A stretch of 64,000 nucleotides of DNA from the NCBI GenBank assembly GCA_016787755.1, contig JAEUUA010000014.1:58624-122623 (forward strand), written 5' to 3'. Below, piece after piece: positions 18,801 to 26,222 of the stretch. The position numbers and the translations under genes were made by a program. This stretch comes from Cyclobacteriaceae bacterium. GTDB taxonomy: Bacteria > Bacteroidota > Bacteroidia > Cytophagales > Cyclobacteriaceae. The notes beneath the pieces are model-generated. The model did not search any database. It worked only from the letters and a program-made list of their open reading frames with translations, and was not told the origin of the DNA. Every line of letters starts with the position of its first letter. Position 1 is the first letter of the stretch.

Positions 18801-19830
18801 CTGTATTTCCAGTTCCCGAGCCAACATTGATAGCAGCATAGGGTGCCCATACCGTACCTAGCCATTTTGATTTTGAGTTGGATGATCCATTTGCGATATC
18901 AAAGGCATAGTTTGATGAACCTAATCCTGTTCCATGAACTTCTGTGAAGATGCGCGAAGCACTTCCTCCGTTTATGGTGGTGACGCTAAGTTTACCCAAA
19001 CTCACATTATTGTGCACATAAATCAAAATGGTACCTGTTGGATTGTTCTGAAAATCAAAGACGAAACTGTTTGAATTCTTATTATCAATTTGATCGAATA
19101 CATAAACGCCTGTGCCTTGAAAGGTAAGGGTCTGATTTCCTGAAAGCTTGATATCATCATATCCGCCAGGAGTAATTGACCTAGTCTTTGTAATATCGGC
19201 CATTTGAGGATAGGGTGGAAAGTTCGTTATCAAAGGCAATGAGGGAAACAGGGGAAGCGAAGGTGCTCCGGTTATATTGCCTCCGGCAGGGTTTGGCCCC
19301 GTATAGGTGGTTCCGGTTGGGTGGGTTACTTTTCCAGCAACGGTTCCACCACCTACAGAAATATTCCCTTTTACGTCTATGTTACCACCCAGATTTGCGT
19401 TTGATCCAACAGAAAGAATATTGCCGGAAGCGTTAAATAAATTGGAGGCTGCAATCTTGCCGGTAACTGTATTGCTATTGGCGAGTACGATTGTGCCTTT
19501 ACTAAAGATGCTCCCACTAATATTCGATGTTCCGGTAGTCTTTACAAGTTTAAAACTACCAATAGCTCCCCCGGAGACAGTGGTTGAACTTGAAAGCTGA
19601 ACGGCATAACCCGGACTGCTGCAACCGGATGTTCCTGGACCACCATCCCCCGAGAACAATACAAAATCAGACATTTGTAACTGTTGCACGGCCTGGCCAT
19701 AAGCACAAACTGAGGCTGTCAGGACAGTTAAAATGATCGACACCTGATACAACTTAAAAAGAAAACCCTTGGATACTCTCCTTGCAGAGGTTACTGATTC
19801 AAACTTTTTGTTGCTAAATGTCTTTTTCAT
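12865..19830 (-). CDS. Giant T9SS-secreted subtilase-like protein with SRALVN repeats and MBG domains
   Basis: A 2,321-residue protein with an N-terminal signal segment (LYQVSIILTVLTASVCAYGQ). Residues about 50-370 form a Gly/Asn/Thr-rich adhesin-like domain, then come three Ig/PKD-like repeats (SYAWSNGATT type). A subtilase-like domain spans about 760-1170: GVLSDSYN (Asp), FTSAGNFGN (oxyanion Asn) and GTSAAAPHAAAVAALL (Ser). The expected HGT motif is replaced by DEGRAMLQIIHD, so the His is absent or displaced. MBG-like repeats follow from about 1290, interrupted near 1436-1570 by two arrays of SRALVN. A further domain of unknown type (about 2010-2220) precedes a type A sorting domain (IHAYPNPVKDF to the end). 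It is likely exported by type IX secretion and cell-attached or released. Protease activity is uncertain. Confidence 0.85.
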   Translation of the reverse strand: MKKTFSNKKFESVTSARRVSKGFLFKLYQVSIILTVLTASVCAYGQAVQQLQMSDFVLFSGDGGPGTSGCSSPGYAVQLSSSTTVSGGAIGSFKLVKTTGTSNISGSIFSKGTIVLANSNTVTGKIAASNLFNASGNILSVGSNANLGGNIDVKGNISVGGGTVAGKVTHPTGTTYTGPNPAGGNITGAPSLPLFPSLPLITNFPPYPQMADITKTRSITPGGYDDIKLSGNQTLTFQGTGVYVFDQIDNKNSNSFVFDFQNNPTGTILIYVHNNVSLGKLSVTTINGGSASRIFTEVHGTGLGSSNYAFDIANGSSNSKSKWLGTVWAPYAAINVGSGTGNTDITGALWSGTQVNVQSGVTIVYEPFQTCTTPTANAGADKVITCTNPTVQLNGSSTTTGVSFSWVASNGGNIVSGATTATPTVNKAGTYTLTVTSGSCTATDVALVTLNNTPIVVSLGQDVAVCAEANQVTLAATVTGGSGPYSYAWSNGATTPTILVTPSTTTTYAVTVTRLNGSGCTATDEVVVQVNSPLSVNAGPDATVCFENNVAILSATATGGTGSYTFEWFANSTSVGTGASISIATPVTTTYSVVVKDTYSTSSSVACSATDAVVITYSEICPYYTPPTNGKVTDIIGSELNALAGSTNPPDSGSPNIIYTFSDQNVLIEVISKVGQFNTLLTTLRNPAYGLEDSDFDNDGSSLIIIGFFPIANLTLLNELPDLINYVRPAYPAVGNRGITTTKGDNAMRSDLVRLGYNLTGQGVKVGVLSDSYNKQPGNPAGADVDNKDLPANVTVLKDSPFGGIDEGRAMLQIIHDIAPEATLAFRTGYVSANDFAKGIKELQQNACDIIVDDITYITEPFFQDGKVAQAVDYVAAQGVSYFTSAGNFGNKSYEGIFSPATTPSEIAGSAHNYAGGDIFQNITVGPGTYTIVLQWEDPIYSLGQTTGTTNDLDIYLTNDSGSTLFGFNRNNLGGDPIEVLPFTVNVESTTNIMIVRAAGTDNVRFKYIVFRGDKLTFNEHNTGTSTIVGQANAKGAMTVGAVLYSNTEAFGYARPEGAEEFTVASFSSRGGTTVNSEDRKKPDFIAPNGVNTSVRLGGLDVDLDLPAGNDGFFNFFGTSAAAPHAAAVAALLQQGRAKYYNGAKYTPEEIRQLLKQSAKDMHTLNPTDQYDVQSGFGFIQADASLATIAAPAPTVTALVYDTTLVPGQHPIPLSVVGKNLTPSSAITFRGTPLTTSFINSTELQTTIPQFFGNPPIQVITSSITPSGLDGGASDSLFFNSIVKKKVVVKADNKVKKFGERVPEFTASVFVDDQLLNPDSSILSLEDVGLNIQFYSAATSLSNVGVRAIEVSSEIDISFRELYDYTFVNGILTIEKMPLKITPNNIEAFYGEKFDNKISYTYQYDSTNVESNESFLSTLNTDHTDIIADNAIALVDSRALVNYSRALVNSDLQNLSFLVSSRALVNSRALVNYSRALVNGVEVIDSTYVIDFDKQSIFDYQINPDTAELITINSRALVNSRALVNYSRALVNSRALVNSRALVNYSRALVNYSRALVNSRALVNSRALVNSQTVGADSVSSNSDVVVIIDSLDVINNDPPILEDGEEYYELPELLSINMVTGTTAGTHYIVPGAFLTDLSSNFDISYGTGTLTILKDTLTIASNDASGVYGQPQPDYGITVNGFKYVDDVASTISSVSYQLKDGSGNLKPSTGIVDAGTYQIIPQVELITTDLQPGEPVNYVLKYAYGNLTLSKANSAVKIITPDFEYDGTPKPVSGFAFGVSGEEEVLTPAVTLLYSGIGQTTYGSSSQAPIFAGTYRVIATFDGNTNYHGSEGALEFIIQRKIASVTPTASSKIFGSVDPSFTGSLNGFLSSDNVTATYSRSSGENVVGSPYTITATLSPSVVLGNYLITYNTAAFTIVKANSTINLTGGTFEYDGTEKGATGYAFGVGGINNILSPAVTFSYTPGIGQPVEIGTYQVVASFAGNDNYYPSTATTSIIIVCPALPVILSYETAGGSGASSPPIVNKPSGTSSGDLLIAGIVYEKGSSTTVIPPVGWNLIQTSSQGNNLGLATLYKVTGNNEPLTYTFDLSNSPKWSIGISRIEGADPIHPINAFGGDSGNKSYSAIAPSITTNFCNTLVLAFYSNKKDATWTPPAGTTEVYDEPNNQNGLTSNMMAFYNKHEKGDTGNKIAVASQSEVWVAQQIAIKPGPGRTGSSSAKSGSPEVNYITQAEVKSEKQSLEIHAYPNPVKDFLTISMNEPQDQSTILLIDGIGKSYPVKGAWQKETNTLEIDFSDMNRGIYILKINNPTGAHVLKIHKE
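15121..15291 (-). repeat. SRALVN peptide array 2 (nine copies)
   Basis: 171 bases encode nine head-to-tail copies of SRALVN; three copies have an extra Tyr in front (YSRALVN), so units are 18 or 21 bases. Codons differ between copies (for example GCG CTT, GCC TTG, GCA CGT variants), so the protein sequence is far better conserved than the DNA. Confidence 0.95.
15394..15522 (-). repeat. SRALVN peptide array 1 (five copies, interrupted)
   Basis: Five copies of SRALVN in the same reading frame: two, then an interruption of about 11 residues (SDLQNLSFLVS), then three. It is separated from the nine-copy array by about 34 residues that do not carry the motif (VEVIDSTYVIDFDKQ and following). Confidence 0.95.
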
Positions 19831-20239
19831 AAGCTTAAACGGGTTAGGCAGCCTTTATTGAACAGAGGTAACGATTCAATGTAAGAATCATGTAATTTAT
19901 GAATAAATGATGATAACATCATGATTGTAACCCTCAGCGCACTTGAAGGCAAGTAAATATTTCAAGACACTTTTCTAAGAGCGTAATTCCCTAAAAAGTA
20001 GCCTTTTCTTCCTTTTTTGGCAGGTTTCTGATCGATATTGAATCGTTTAAATTCTATGTCTTCTCTAAGTTTATAATTAGTCGGCTTTTGTGTAGGACGA
20101 AAGGGGGTGTATGCTGTCCGAATAGCGTGATAATTTTACCTAAAAACCATAGTTTTTGGTCCCCAGGACAAAAAAAACCCGGATCAATTTACATTGATAC
20201 CAGAATTAGGTAGACTTATAGAGATTAAGCCAACAGATT
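19831..20239. other. 409-base divergent intergenic region
   Basis: This is the upstream region of both the giant subtilase gene (minus) and the 20240 gene (plus). No convincing TAnnTTTG promoter was found on either strand. A short hairpin (ATCAAT/ATTGAT, about 20181-20200) is flanked by eight A, so read on the minus strand it resembles a terminator, though no minus-strand gene upstream needs it. No ORF or RNA gene was seen. Confidence 0.6.
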
Positions 20240-21295
20240 ATGATGAAGCTTTCCATAATCATTCTTTTAGTAGTGATCACCAATTGGGTGACAGTTGCTC
20301 AACCTTCCAATCTGTTTGAGGAAGAAGCATTGATTGAAATTAGTTTATCAGGACCTATCTCAGAGTTGATGAAGGATCGGGGCAATGATTCTCACTATCA
20401 TCCCTTAACATTGACTTATAAAAGCTCTAACGTTAACCCAACTGTAATTCCCATTAAGGTGAAAACCCGCGGTCACTTTCGAAAACTTAAGTCGAACTGT
20501 ACTTATCCACCGTTGTTGTTGAATTTTTCAAGTGAAACAACGAAGAGCACAATATTTGAAAATCAAAATAAATTAAAATTAGTAACGGCATGTCGTGATG
20601 ATAAATACGTGATCAGAGAATACCTGGTTTATAAACTCTATAGTTTGATAACTCCAAAATCTTTTCAAGTTCGGTTGGTGCGAGTAGTATTGGAAGATAC
20701 GGGGTCGAAATCAAAAAGCTCTGAACCGTTTTATGGGATACTCATTGAAGATGAGGATGAGATGGCCAAAAGAAACCATGCATTTTCCGTTGATGGCAAG
20801 TTGGTTAGGCCAGAGCAAACTCAAAAAGATGACTTTCTAATGATGGCAACCTTTGAATATATGATTGGCAACACGGATTGGTCTGTTCAGTATTTACAGA
20901 ATGTGAAATTGATCTCCACGGACTCAACGGCATTGCCATATACGGTTGCCTATGATTTTGATCATGCGGGCATTGTGGGTGCGCCTTATGCATTACCAGC
21001 TGCCGAGTTAATGTTAAACTCAACGCGTCAGAGGCGTTATCGCGGCTACTGCATCAAAGACATGAGTCAATTTGACCCTGTGATTGCAAGATTCAATCAG
21101 CTAAAGGATGAGATCTATAAAGTTTATTCAAGTAATGTCGTTGATGACGAACGATATGTGAAGGCAACATTAAAGTACCTTGATGATTTTTATGAAACCA
21201 TTAATAATCCGAAACGACTCAATTACGAATTTGATTATCCATGCCGCCCCGATGGTACAGGTAATGTGGTGATTCAGGGATTAAAGAAAAATTAA
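20240..21295 (+). CDS. Secreted protein of unknown function, possibly distant CotH-kinase-like
   Basis: A 351-residue protein with a signal peptide (LSIIILLVVITNWVTVAQ). I do not recognise it firmly. The order of motifs (KVKTRGHFRK; a REYLVYKLYSLITPKSF helix; EYMIGNTDWSVQYLQNV; YTVAYDFDHAG) recalls the CotH kinase fold, where an early RGK/RGH stretch is followed by an Asn/Asp-rich loop and an Asp dyad near a W/Y-DFD segment. The clearer CotH gene at 27040 has comparable spacing. Its stop shares bases with the stop of the convergent transketolase gene. No lipobox or sorting domain is present. Confidence 0.55.
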   Translation: MMKLSIIILLVVITNWVTVAQPSNLFEEEALIEISLSGPISELMKDRGNDSHYHPLTLTYKSSNVNPTVIPIKVKTRGHFRKLKSNCTYPPLLLNFSSETTKSTIFENQNKLKLVTACRDDKYVIREYLVYKLYSLITPKSFQVRLVRVVLEDTGSKSKSSEPFYGILIEDEDEMAKRNHAFSVDGKLVRPEQTQKDDFLMMATFEYMIGNTDWSVQYLQNVKLISTDSTALPYTVAYDFDHAGIVGAPYALPAAELMLNSTRQRRYRGYCIKDMSQFDPVIARFNQLKDEIYKVYSSNVVDDERYVKATLKYLDDFYETINNPKRLNYEFDYPCRPDGTGNVVIQGLKKN

Positions 21296-22140
21296 TAATC
21301 GCCAACGGTTTCTTCCAACTGATCTAATGCTTTTTGAAGTTGCTCATCATTGGGAGCCACTCCATGCCATTTGTGTGAACCCATCATGTAATCCACCCCA
21401 AAACCCATTTCGGTTTTCATTAAATTAAGCACGGGTTTACCATTTCCTGAAAGCGATTTTGCTTTTTCAAGACCCATGAGAACATCGTCCATCTTATTAC
21501 CATCAAACTCTTGAACCATCCATCCAAATGATTCCCACTTAGCTTTAAGATCTAGTAACGATAAGATTTTATCAACCGGACCATCAATTTGCTGGCCGTT
21601 ATAGTCAATGGTAGCAATTACATTATCCGTTTTGTTGTGAGCGGCATACATAGCGGCTTCCCACACCTGACCTTCCTGCTGCTCGCCATCACCCATTAAT
21701 ACATAGACAAGACTTTTATCACCATCTAGTTTTTTAGTTTGTGCTGCACCTAAGGCAACAGAAAGACCTTGCCCTAATGAGCCAGATGCAATCCGGATTC
21801 CAGGGAGATGTTCATGGGTTGCCGGATGGCCCTGCAGTCGTGAATTTAGAAATCGAAAAGTTGCTAACTCTTTAGGCTCAAAATATCCGGCACGGGCAAG
21901 GGTCGCATACCAAACCGGAGAAATATGTCCGTTGGAAAGAAAGAATAAATCTTCACCCTTACCATCCATGTTAAATTTTGGATCGTGTTTAAGAACTTGA
22001 AAGTATAGGGCAACAAAAAAATCGGTACAGCCTAAAGACCCGCCCGGGTGACCTGATTGGCAGGCATGCACCATGCGGACAATGTCCCTACGGATTTGAC
22101 TGGCAGTTTTTTTAAGTTGGGGAAGGTCTTGCTTAGCCAT
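21292..22140 (-). CDS. Transketolase, N-terminal (TPP-binding) subunit
   Basis: 282 residues from ATG at 22140 (MAKQDLPQL), preferred to the upstream in-frame ATG at 22173. The TPP/Mg motif begins GDGEQQEGQVWEAAMY and ends at N in DYNGQQ. GHPGGSLGCTDFFVALYF and FLSNGHISPVWYATL are also typical of transketolase N-terminal halves, which transfer ketol units in the pentose phosphate pathway together with a separate C-terminal subunit. In split transketolases that partner gene is usually next door. Here the neighbours are bcp and a CotH-like gene, so the C-terminal half must lie elsewhere. Confidence 0.92.
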   Translation of the reverse strand: MAKQDLPQLKKTASQIRRDIVRMVHACQSGHPGGSLGCTDFFVALYFQVLKHDPKFNMDGKGEDLFFLSNGHISPVWYATLARAGYFEPKELATFRFLNSRLQGHPATHEHLPGIRIASGSLGQGLSVALGAAQTKKLDGDKSLVYVLMGDGEQQEGQVWEAAMYAAHNKTDNVIATIDYNGQQIDGPVDKILSLLDLKAKWESFGWMVQEFDGNKMDDVLMGLEKAKSLSGNGKPVLNLMKTEMGFGVDYMMGSHKWHGVAPNDEQLQKALDQLEETVGDY

Positions 22141-22207
22141 GCTGTTTTGATTTTTGCCTGCAAGATAAAGCACCTCACAGGATAATAAAACAACAAGCTA
22201 AGTAGTT

Positions 22208-22753
22208 CTACTTTTTCTTTTTGGCGGCCTTCTTCGCTGGCTTTGCAGCAGTTTTCTTTGCAACTTTTTTTACTGCCTTTTTGGTCGCTGGTTTTGGAAT
22301 GGTGCCATCTAAAATTTGTTCAGCGTGATTCTTAGTATCTACCTTTTCGATTACTTCCGCGATAATACCTTTCTCATCAATAATATAAGTGATGCGTGCA
22401 GTGCCCATATACTTTCTGCCGTACATAGATTTCTCAATCCAGGCTCCAAATTTGTTATGAACTGATTTGTCCGGGTCGGCTAATAGGCGGAAGGGTAAAC
22501 TTTCCTTAGCAATAAATTTCTTGTGAGTTTTTTCATCATCGGTACTGATTCCAAAAACTTCATAGCCTGCTCTCTGCAAAGCCTTATAGTTATCGCGCAG
22601 GCTACAGGCTTCTGCCGTGCAGCCGGGAGTCATGTCTCGTGGGTAAAAGTAAAGCACCACTTTCTTTCCTTTGTAATCTGACAATGAAACTTCCTTACCA
22701 TCCTGGTCCTTCGATTTAAAATCAGGAGCCTTTGAGCCAATCGCAAGTGCCAT
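22208..22753 (-). CDS. bcp: Thioredoxin-dependent peroxiredoxin Bcp with Lys/Ala-rich tail
   Basis: 181 residues from ATG at 22753 (MALAIGSKAPDF); the longer frame to 22801 would overlap the M23 gene. The core is a bacterioferritin-comigratory-type peroxiredoxin: C45 in TPGCTAEAC is the peroxidatic cysteine and C50, five residues on, the usual resolving cysteine. It reduces hydrogen peroxide and organic peroxides using thioredoxin. After residue 150 comes an unusual tail of about 30 residues made almost only of Lys, Ala, Pro, Val and Thr, like histone H1 or HU-type tails, which could bind DNA or other polyanions (inference). It sits between tktN and the M23 gene on the same strand. Confidence 0.92.
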   Translation of the reverse strand: MALAIGSKAPDFKSKDQDGKEVSLSDYKGKKVVLYFYPRDMTPGCTAEACSLRDNYKALQRAGYEVFGISTDDEKTHKKFIAKESLPFRLLADPDKSVHNKFGAWIEKSMYGRKYMGTARITYIIDEKGIIAEVIEKVDTKNHAEQILDGTIPKPATKKAVKKVAKKTAAKPAKKAAKKKK

Positions 22754-22754
22754 G

Positions 22755-24683
22755 TTATATTTTTTGTTTGAAGATACTTTCATTGCCGGCCTGATCAACA
22801 ATTTTTAATTCAAAATCTCCAGCAAGAGCCTTTGAAGAATCAGCTTTTTCCGATTTTAAGATTCCGGTTTTGTAATCATATACCATAAGTAACCATTGGC
22901 CATTAATGCTTGCCTCGAAATAGGCGATTCCCGAAAGGTTATCTTTTATTTTGAATCGTGCGGCAGCAGTTGATAACCCAATTTTTGTGATCGTTGGTGG
23001 AATGGTATCTCTCAGAAAAGTAAACTGACCAAAGTCGCGGGTACTAAATTTTACACGACTGTTCTTCCATTCGCTAGGTACAAAAGCATACCCTTTTCCT
23101 GCCTTGCGATATAGGCCAAGGTCGCGGGATTGAAAGTAGGTGGCTCTTGGCTTGAGCGTTACCGCAATACTTTTATTCAGGGGAATAGTACGATTGCCAA
23201 TAGAAAAGATTTCCTGTTTGCTTAGTGTATCATACGCTATTTCCAAAAAAGCGGTATCGTAAAGAGATTGATTGGGAAATTCAATATCCATCAGGTCACT
23301 GTAATATGTATAGGCTGTTTCAGAGGGAACACGATCTTTGAAATTGAATTTAATAGACCCCTGGCAGGTTTGAATCGAATCCGGGAGAATACTTTGTAAG
23401 TTTATCAGGTAGACTTGTCGGTTGCTCCCTTCATAGGTACGGGAAACAGAAGTTGATTTTCCATGTTGCCAAACATTGACTGTGGCTTCATTCGATGAAC
23501 AACTTTTGATATCTATTTTTAGAGTGTTCTCAATAATTTCCGTTTCATAGGGTTTGCTCATTGCATTGAGAAGGGGAGTTTCCTCGACTAACGGTGAAGA
23601 CTTCAGTTCAAAATGGACTTTACTGATATTTCCATTAAAATCTTTTAATCGTATTTCAACCGGTATTTCTTTTTCTTTAACCAGAATGCCGGTTTTTCTT
23701 GGAACGCCCGGATAATAATCTAACCGGTTGCCATCATCAATGTATAATTTGTTGAAACGATTACCACTTAATCCAAGAGTTTGGTAATCCATTACGGCAA
23801 GGATTCTGCGGGTTTCATTAAAATCAACTTTATCGATTGATTGAGTGAAAACAAGTTGATGATCAACTATCATTTCAATGAAGTTGATGCCATAACGAAA
23901 GCGTGAGTTCTCCATTTTATCATGCGCCAACACTTCAACGCCAATGGTGCCTTGCGCAAGTATTGGATAAGGAAGAGAGTAGGTGTCACCTTTCTTTATC
24001 ACTGAAAATTCAAAGCGACCAAATTGATCATTGATCCTCGATTTTGAATCCATTGTTTTCAAGGCAACTTTAAAAACCAGGGGGGCTAAATTGTCACGCA
24101 CTTCGCTAAACTCATAGACGAGCGGATTAGTGGCTTCGTTATTTTGATTGCGCACTTCAAAGTGTAAATGTGGGCCACCTGAGCCACCTGTATTTCCAGA
24201 GAGCCCCAAAAGCTCGCCTTTACTCACTTTAAACTGGTTGGGGGTAAACGCTAAATCAATTTCGGAAACTTTGCGTGAGTACCGTTCCTTTCTAATATAA
24301 TCGCCAACGGTTCCTTTAAATTCATCAAGGTGCGCATATACTGTCGTATTGCCATCGGGGTGGGTAACATAGAGTACATTCCCATAACCACCTGTAGTGG
24401 CGGTTGCTCGCGATACATAGCCATCATCGGCACACAAAACTGGAACTCCTATGCCTGGTGTGTCAATATCAAGACCTGCATGAAAATGCGTATCACGCAG
24501 TTCTCCCATGGTTCCGGTAATTGTAGCCGTGTTGCCAGGCTTTATTGGAAACAGGTAATTGCTTCGTTCAAATTTGCGGGGTATTTCCTTATCAGGACTG
24601 AATTGCGCTGTCGCGTTGCTGCAAAAAATGAACAGGCTAAAAAATACTACATCACTTAACTTCAAACTCCAGTAACTTCTCAT
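22755..24683 (-). CDS. Secreted M23 (LytM-type) peptidase
   Basis: 642 residues with a signal peptide (SDVVFFSLFIFCSNATAQ). The M23 domain occupies about residues 40-190: the zinc ligands are visible in HFHAGLDID (HxxxD) and HLHFEV (HxH), with GYGNVLYVTHPDG and YAHLDEF between. The remaining 450 residues are beta-rich and carry no motif I recognise. Such enzymes cut peptidoglycan cross-bridges or serve as envelope scaffolds. Its start overlaps the end of the FAH gene by 32 bases and its stop is one base from the bcp start, so FAH-M23-bcp look like one transcription unit. Confidence 0.9.
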   Translation of the reverse strand: MRSYWSLKLSDVVFFSLFIFCSNATAQFSPDKEIPRKFERSNYLFPIKPGNTATITGTMGELRDTHFHAGLDIDTPGIGVPVLCADDGYVSRATATTGGYGNVLYVTHPDGNTTVYAHLDEFKGTVGDYIRKERYSRKVSEIDLAFTPNQFKVSKGELLGLSGNTGGSGGPHLHFEVRNQNNEATNPLVYEFSEVRDNLAPLVFKVALKTMDSKSRINDQFGRFEFSVIKKGDTYSLPYPILAQGTIGVEVLAHDKMENSRFRYGINFIEMIVDHQLVFTQSIDKVDFNETRRILAVMDYQTLGLSGNRFNKLYIDDGNRLDYYPGVPRKTGILVKEKEIPVEIRLKDFNGNISKVHFELKSSPLVEETPLLNAMSKPYETEIIENTLKIDIKSCSSNEATVNVWQHGKSTSVSRTYEGSNRQVYLINLQSILPDSIQTCQGSIKFNFKDRVPSETAYTYYSDLMDIEFPNQSLYDTAFLEIAYDTLSKQEIFSIGNRTIPLNKSIAVTLKPRATYFQSRDLGLYRKAGKGYAFVPSEWKNSRVKFSTRDFGQFTFLRDTIPPTITKIGLSTAAARFKIKDNLSGIAYFEASINGQWLLMVYDYKTGILKSEKADSSKALAGDFELKIVDQAGNESIFKQKI

Positions 24684-25266
24684 TTTCTATGTAGGCGGAT
24701 AGTTTATTTCCAATCGCTACAGGCGAAACGCCTTTTGGCGTACCAGTAAAAATTAAATCGCCAGTGCGCAGTGTAAAAAATTTTGATAAATAAGAGATTA
24801 TATAATCAAACGAAAAAAGTAATAAACTCGTATTGCCTTCTTGCTTTACTTGTCCATCAATCTCTAATTTAAAATTGATGTTGTGTATATCTTTAAACTC
24901 ATTTAGGGGAATGAATTTATCTGAAATCGGAGCCGAACCATTAAACCCTTTGGCAATATCCCACGGTAATCCTTTTTCTTTTAATTTTTGTTGAAGATCG
25001 CGCGCAGTAAAATCGATACCCACACCAATGGCATCGTAATACTTGTTGGCGAACTTTTCCTCTATGTTTTTTCCTTCTTTACAGATTCGTAACACCAACT
25101 CTACTTCGTGGTGAACATCCTTCGAAAAATCAGGATAATAGAAAGGAGCATTGTTTTTAACAATGGCCGTATCCGGCTTTGTAAAGATTACAGGCTCTGT
25201 AGGTCGTTCATTATTCAATTCTTTAATGTGTTCTGCATAATTCCGACCGACTGCAAAAATTCTCAT
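24652..25266 (-). CDS. Fumarylacetoacetate hydrolase family protein
   Basis: 204 residues from ATG at 25266 (MRIFAVGRNYAEH), which is the family's usual start; the frame extends upstream to 25305 without reason to use it. Motifs: GRNYAEHIKEL, FTKPDTAIV, the metal ligands in HHEVELVL, GVGIDFTARDLQ, and GDLIFTGTPKGVSPV near the C-terminus. This is the short FAH type (YcgM/FAHD1-like), acting as an acylpyruvase or oxaloacetate decarboxylase. The precise substrate is not determined. It overlaps the following M23 gene. Confidence 0.9.
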   Translation of the reverse strand: MRIFAVGRNYAEHIKELNNERPTEPVIFTKPDTAIVKNNAPFYYPDFSKDVHHEVELVLRICKEGKNIEEKFANKYYDAIGVGIDFTARDLQQKLKEKGLPWDIAKGFNGSAPISDKFIPLNEFKDIHNINFKLEIDGQVKQEGNTSLLLFSFDYIISYLSKFFTLRTGDLIFTGTPKGVSPVAIGNKLSAYIENEKLLEFEVK

Positions 25267-25337
25267 GGGTAATTTTTTCCGTTTACTGTGCAAATTTAGA
25301 AACAATCTGCGCTAAAACGGCAATTTCATCGGCAATT

Positions 25338-25369
25338 TTGATAGCTAATCGATAATGGCTTTATCTTTG
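25338..25369 (+). promoter_or_regulatory. Bacteroidota promoter TTG-N21-TATCTTTG
   Basis: TTG at 25338-25340 and TATCTTTG at 25362-25369 with 21 bases between, about 19 bases before the ATG of the M48 peptidase gene. Here there is a normal short leader, unlike the TIR genes. Confidence 0.65.
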
Positions 25370-25388
25370 CATCTCAAAAAAGAAACTT

Positions 25389-26186
25389 ATGTTCAATAAA
25401 ATTTTATCCTTCGTTCTGCTTCTCGCAGTAGTAACTGCTTGTGCAACGGTGGCCGTTACAGGTCGCAAGCAATTAAGCTTAGTCTCAAGTGATGAGATTA
25501 ATCAGATGTCGGCACAACAGTATAGGGAAGTAATACAGAAAGGTCCAATCTCGACAAATCAAGAGCAAACTGCCATGGTGAAGCGTGTGGGAGTACGTAT
25601 TCAAAAAGCCGTTGAACAATACATGGCCGAGAAAGGTATGAGTAATCAGCTTGCTGGGTTTAATTGGGAATTTAACCTCATTCAGGATGATAAAACTGTG
25701 AACGCATGGTGTATGCCTGGCGGTAAAGTAGCTTTTTATACTGCTATACTGCCTATCTGTAAAGATGAACAAGGTATTGCCGTGGTGATGGGGCACGAAG
25801 TGGCCCACGCCATTGCTAATCATGGTGCGGAACGAATGAGCCAGGGAATGCTTGCAGAATTCGGGCTAAGCACAATTGGCGTAGCCATGGGGCAGAATCC
25901 AACTGCGACTCAACAGATTTTCATGCAAGCCGTGGGTATGGGTACCAATGTAGGGATGCTTAAATTTTCAAGAAGCCATGAATCGGAAGCGGATCATATG
26001 GGATTGATTTTTATGGCGATGGCCGGATACAATCCCAGTAGTGCTCCCAAATTTTGGGAAAGGATGTCTGCCTTGAGCGGAGGTCAACAGCCACCCGAAT
26101 TTTTGTCTACCCACCCTTCACACGACACCAGGATCAAAGATTTAGAAGGTTGGATTCCGGAAGCAATGAAATACTATAAGAAGTAA
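25389..26186 (+). CDS. M48-family metallopeptidase lipoprotein
   Basis: 265 residues. The N-terminus has a lipobox-like end of signal peptide (LLLAVVTAC), so it is probably a lipoprotein. The zinc motif is GHEVAHAIANHG (H136, E137, H140), with the third ligand E198 in SHESEADHMG, followed by THPSHDTRI. This is the M48C layout of Oma1/LoiP/BepA-like proteases that degrade misfolded envelope proteins. DUF2452 follows in the same direction after 36 bases. Confidence 0.92.
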   Translation: MFNKILSFVLLLAVVTACATVAVTGRKQLSLVSSDEINQMSAQQYREVIQKGPISTNQEQTAMVKRVGVRIQKAVEQYMAEKGMSNQLAGFNWEFNLIQDDKTVNAWCMPGGKVAFYTAILPICKDEQGIAVVMGHEVAHAIANHGAERMSQGMLAEFGLSTIGVAMGQNPTATQQIFMQAVGMGTNVGMLKFSRSHESEADHMGLIFMAMAGYNPSSAPKFWERMSALSGGQQPPEFLSTHPSHDTRIKDLEGWIPEAMKYYKK

Positions 26187-26222
26187 ACCATTCATCCTGC
26201 AGGATGTTAGTGTGTTTTCGCT

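Noticed and set aside
20165..20205. Minus-strand terminator and possible small antisense RNA upstream of the 20240 gene
   Set aside because: The stem is short and AT-rich and there is no promoter or gene to feed it; it is only mentioned in the intergenic entry.
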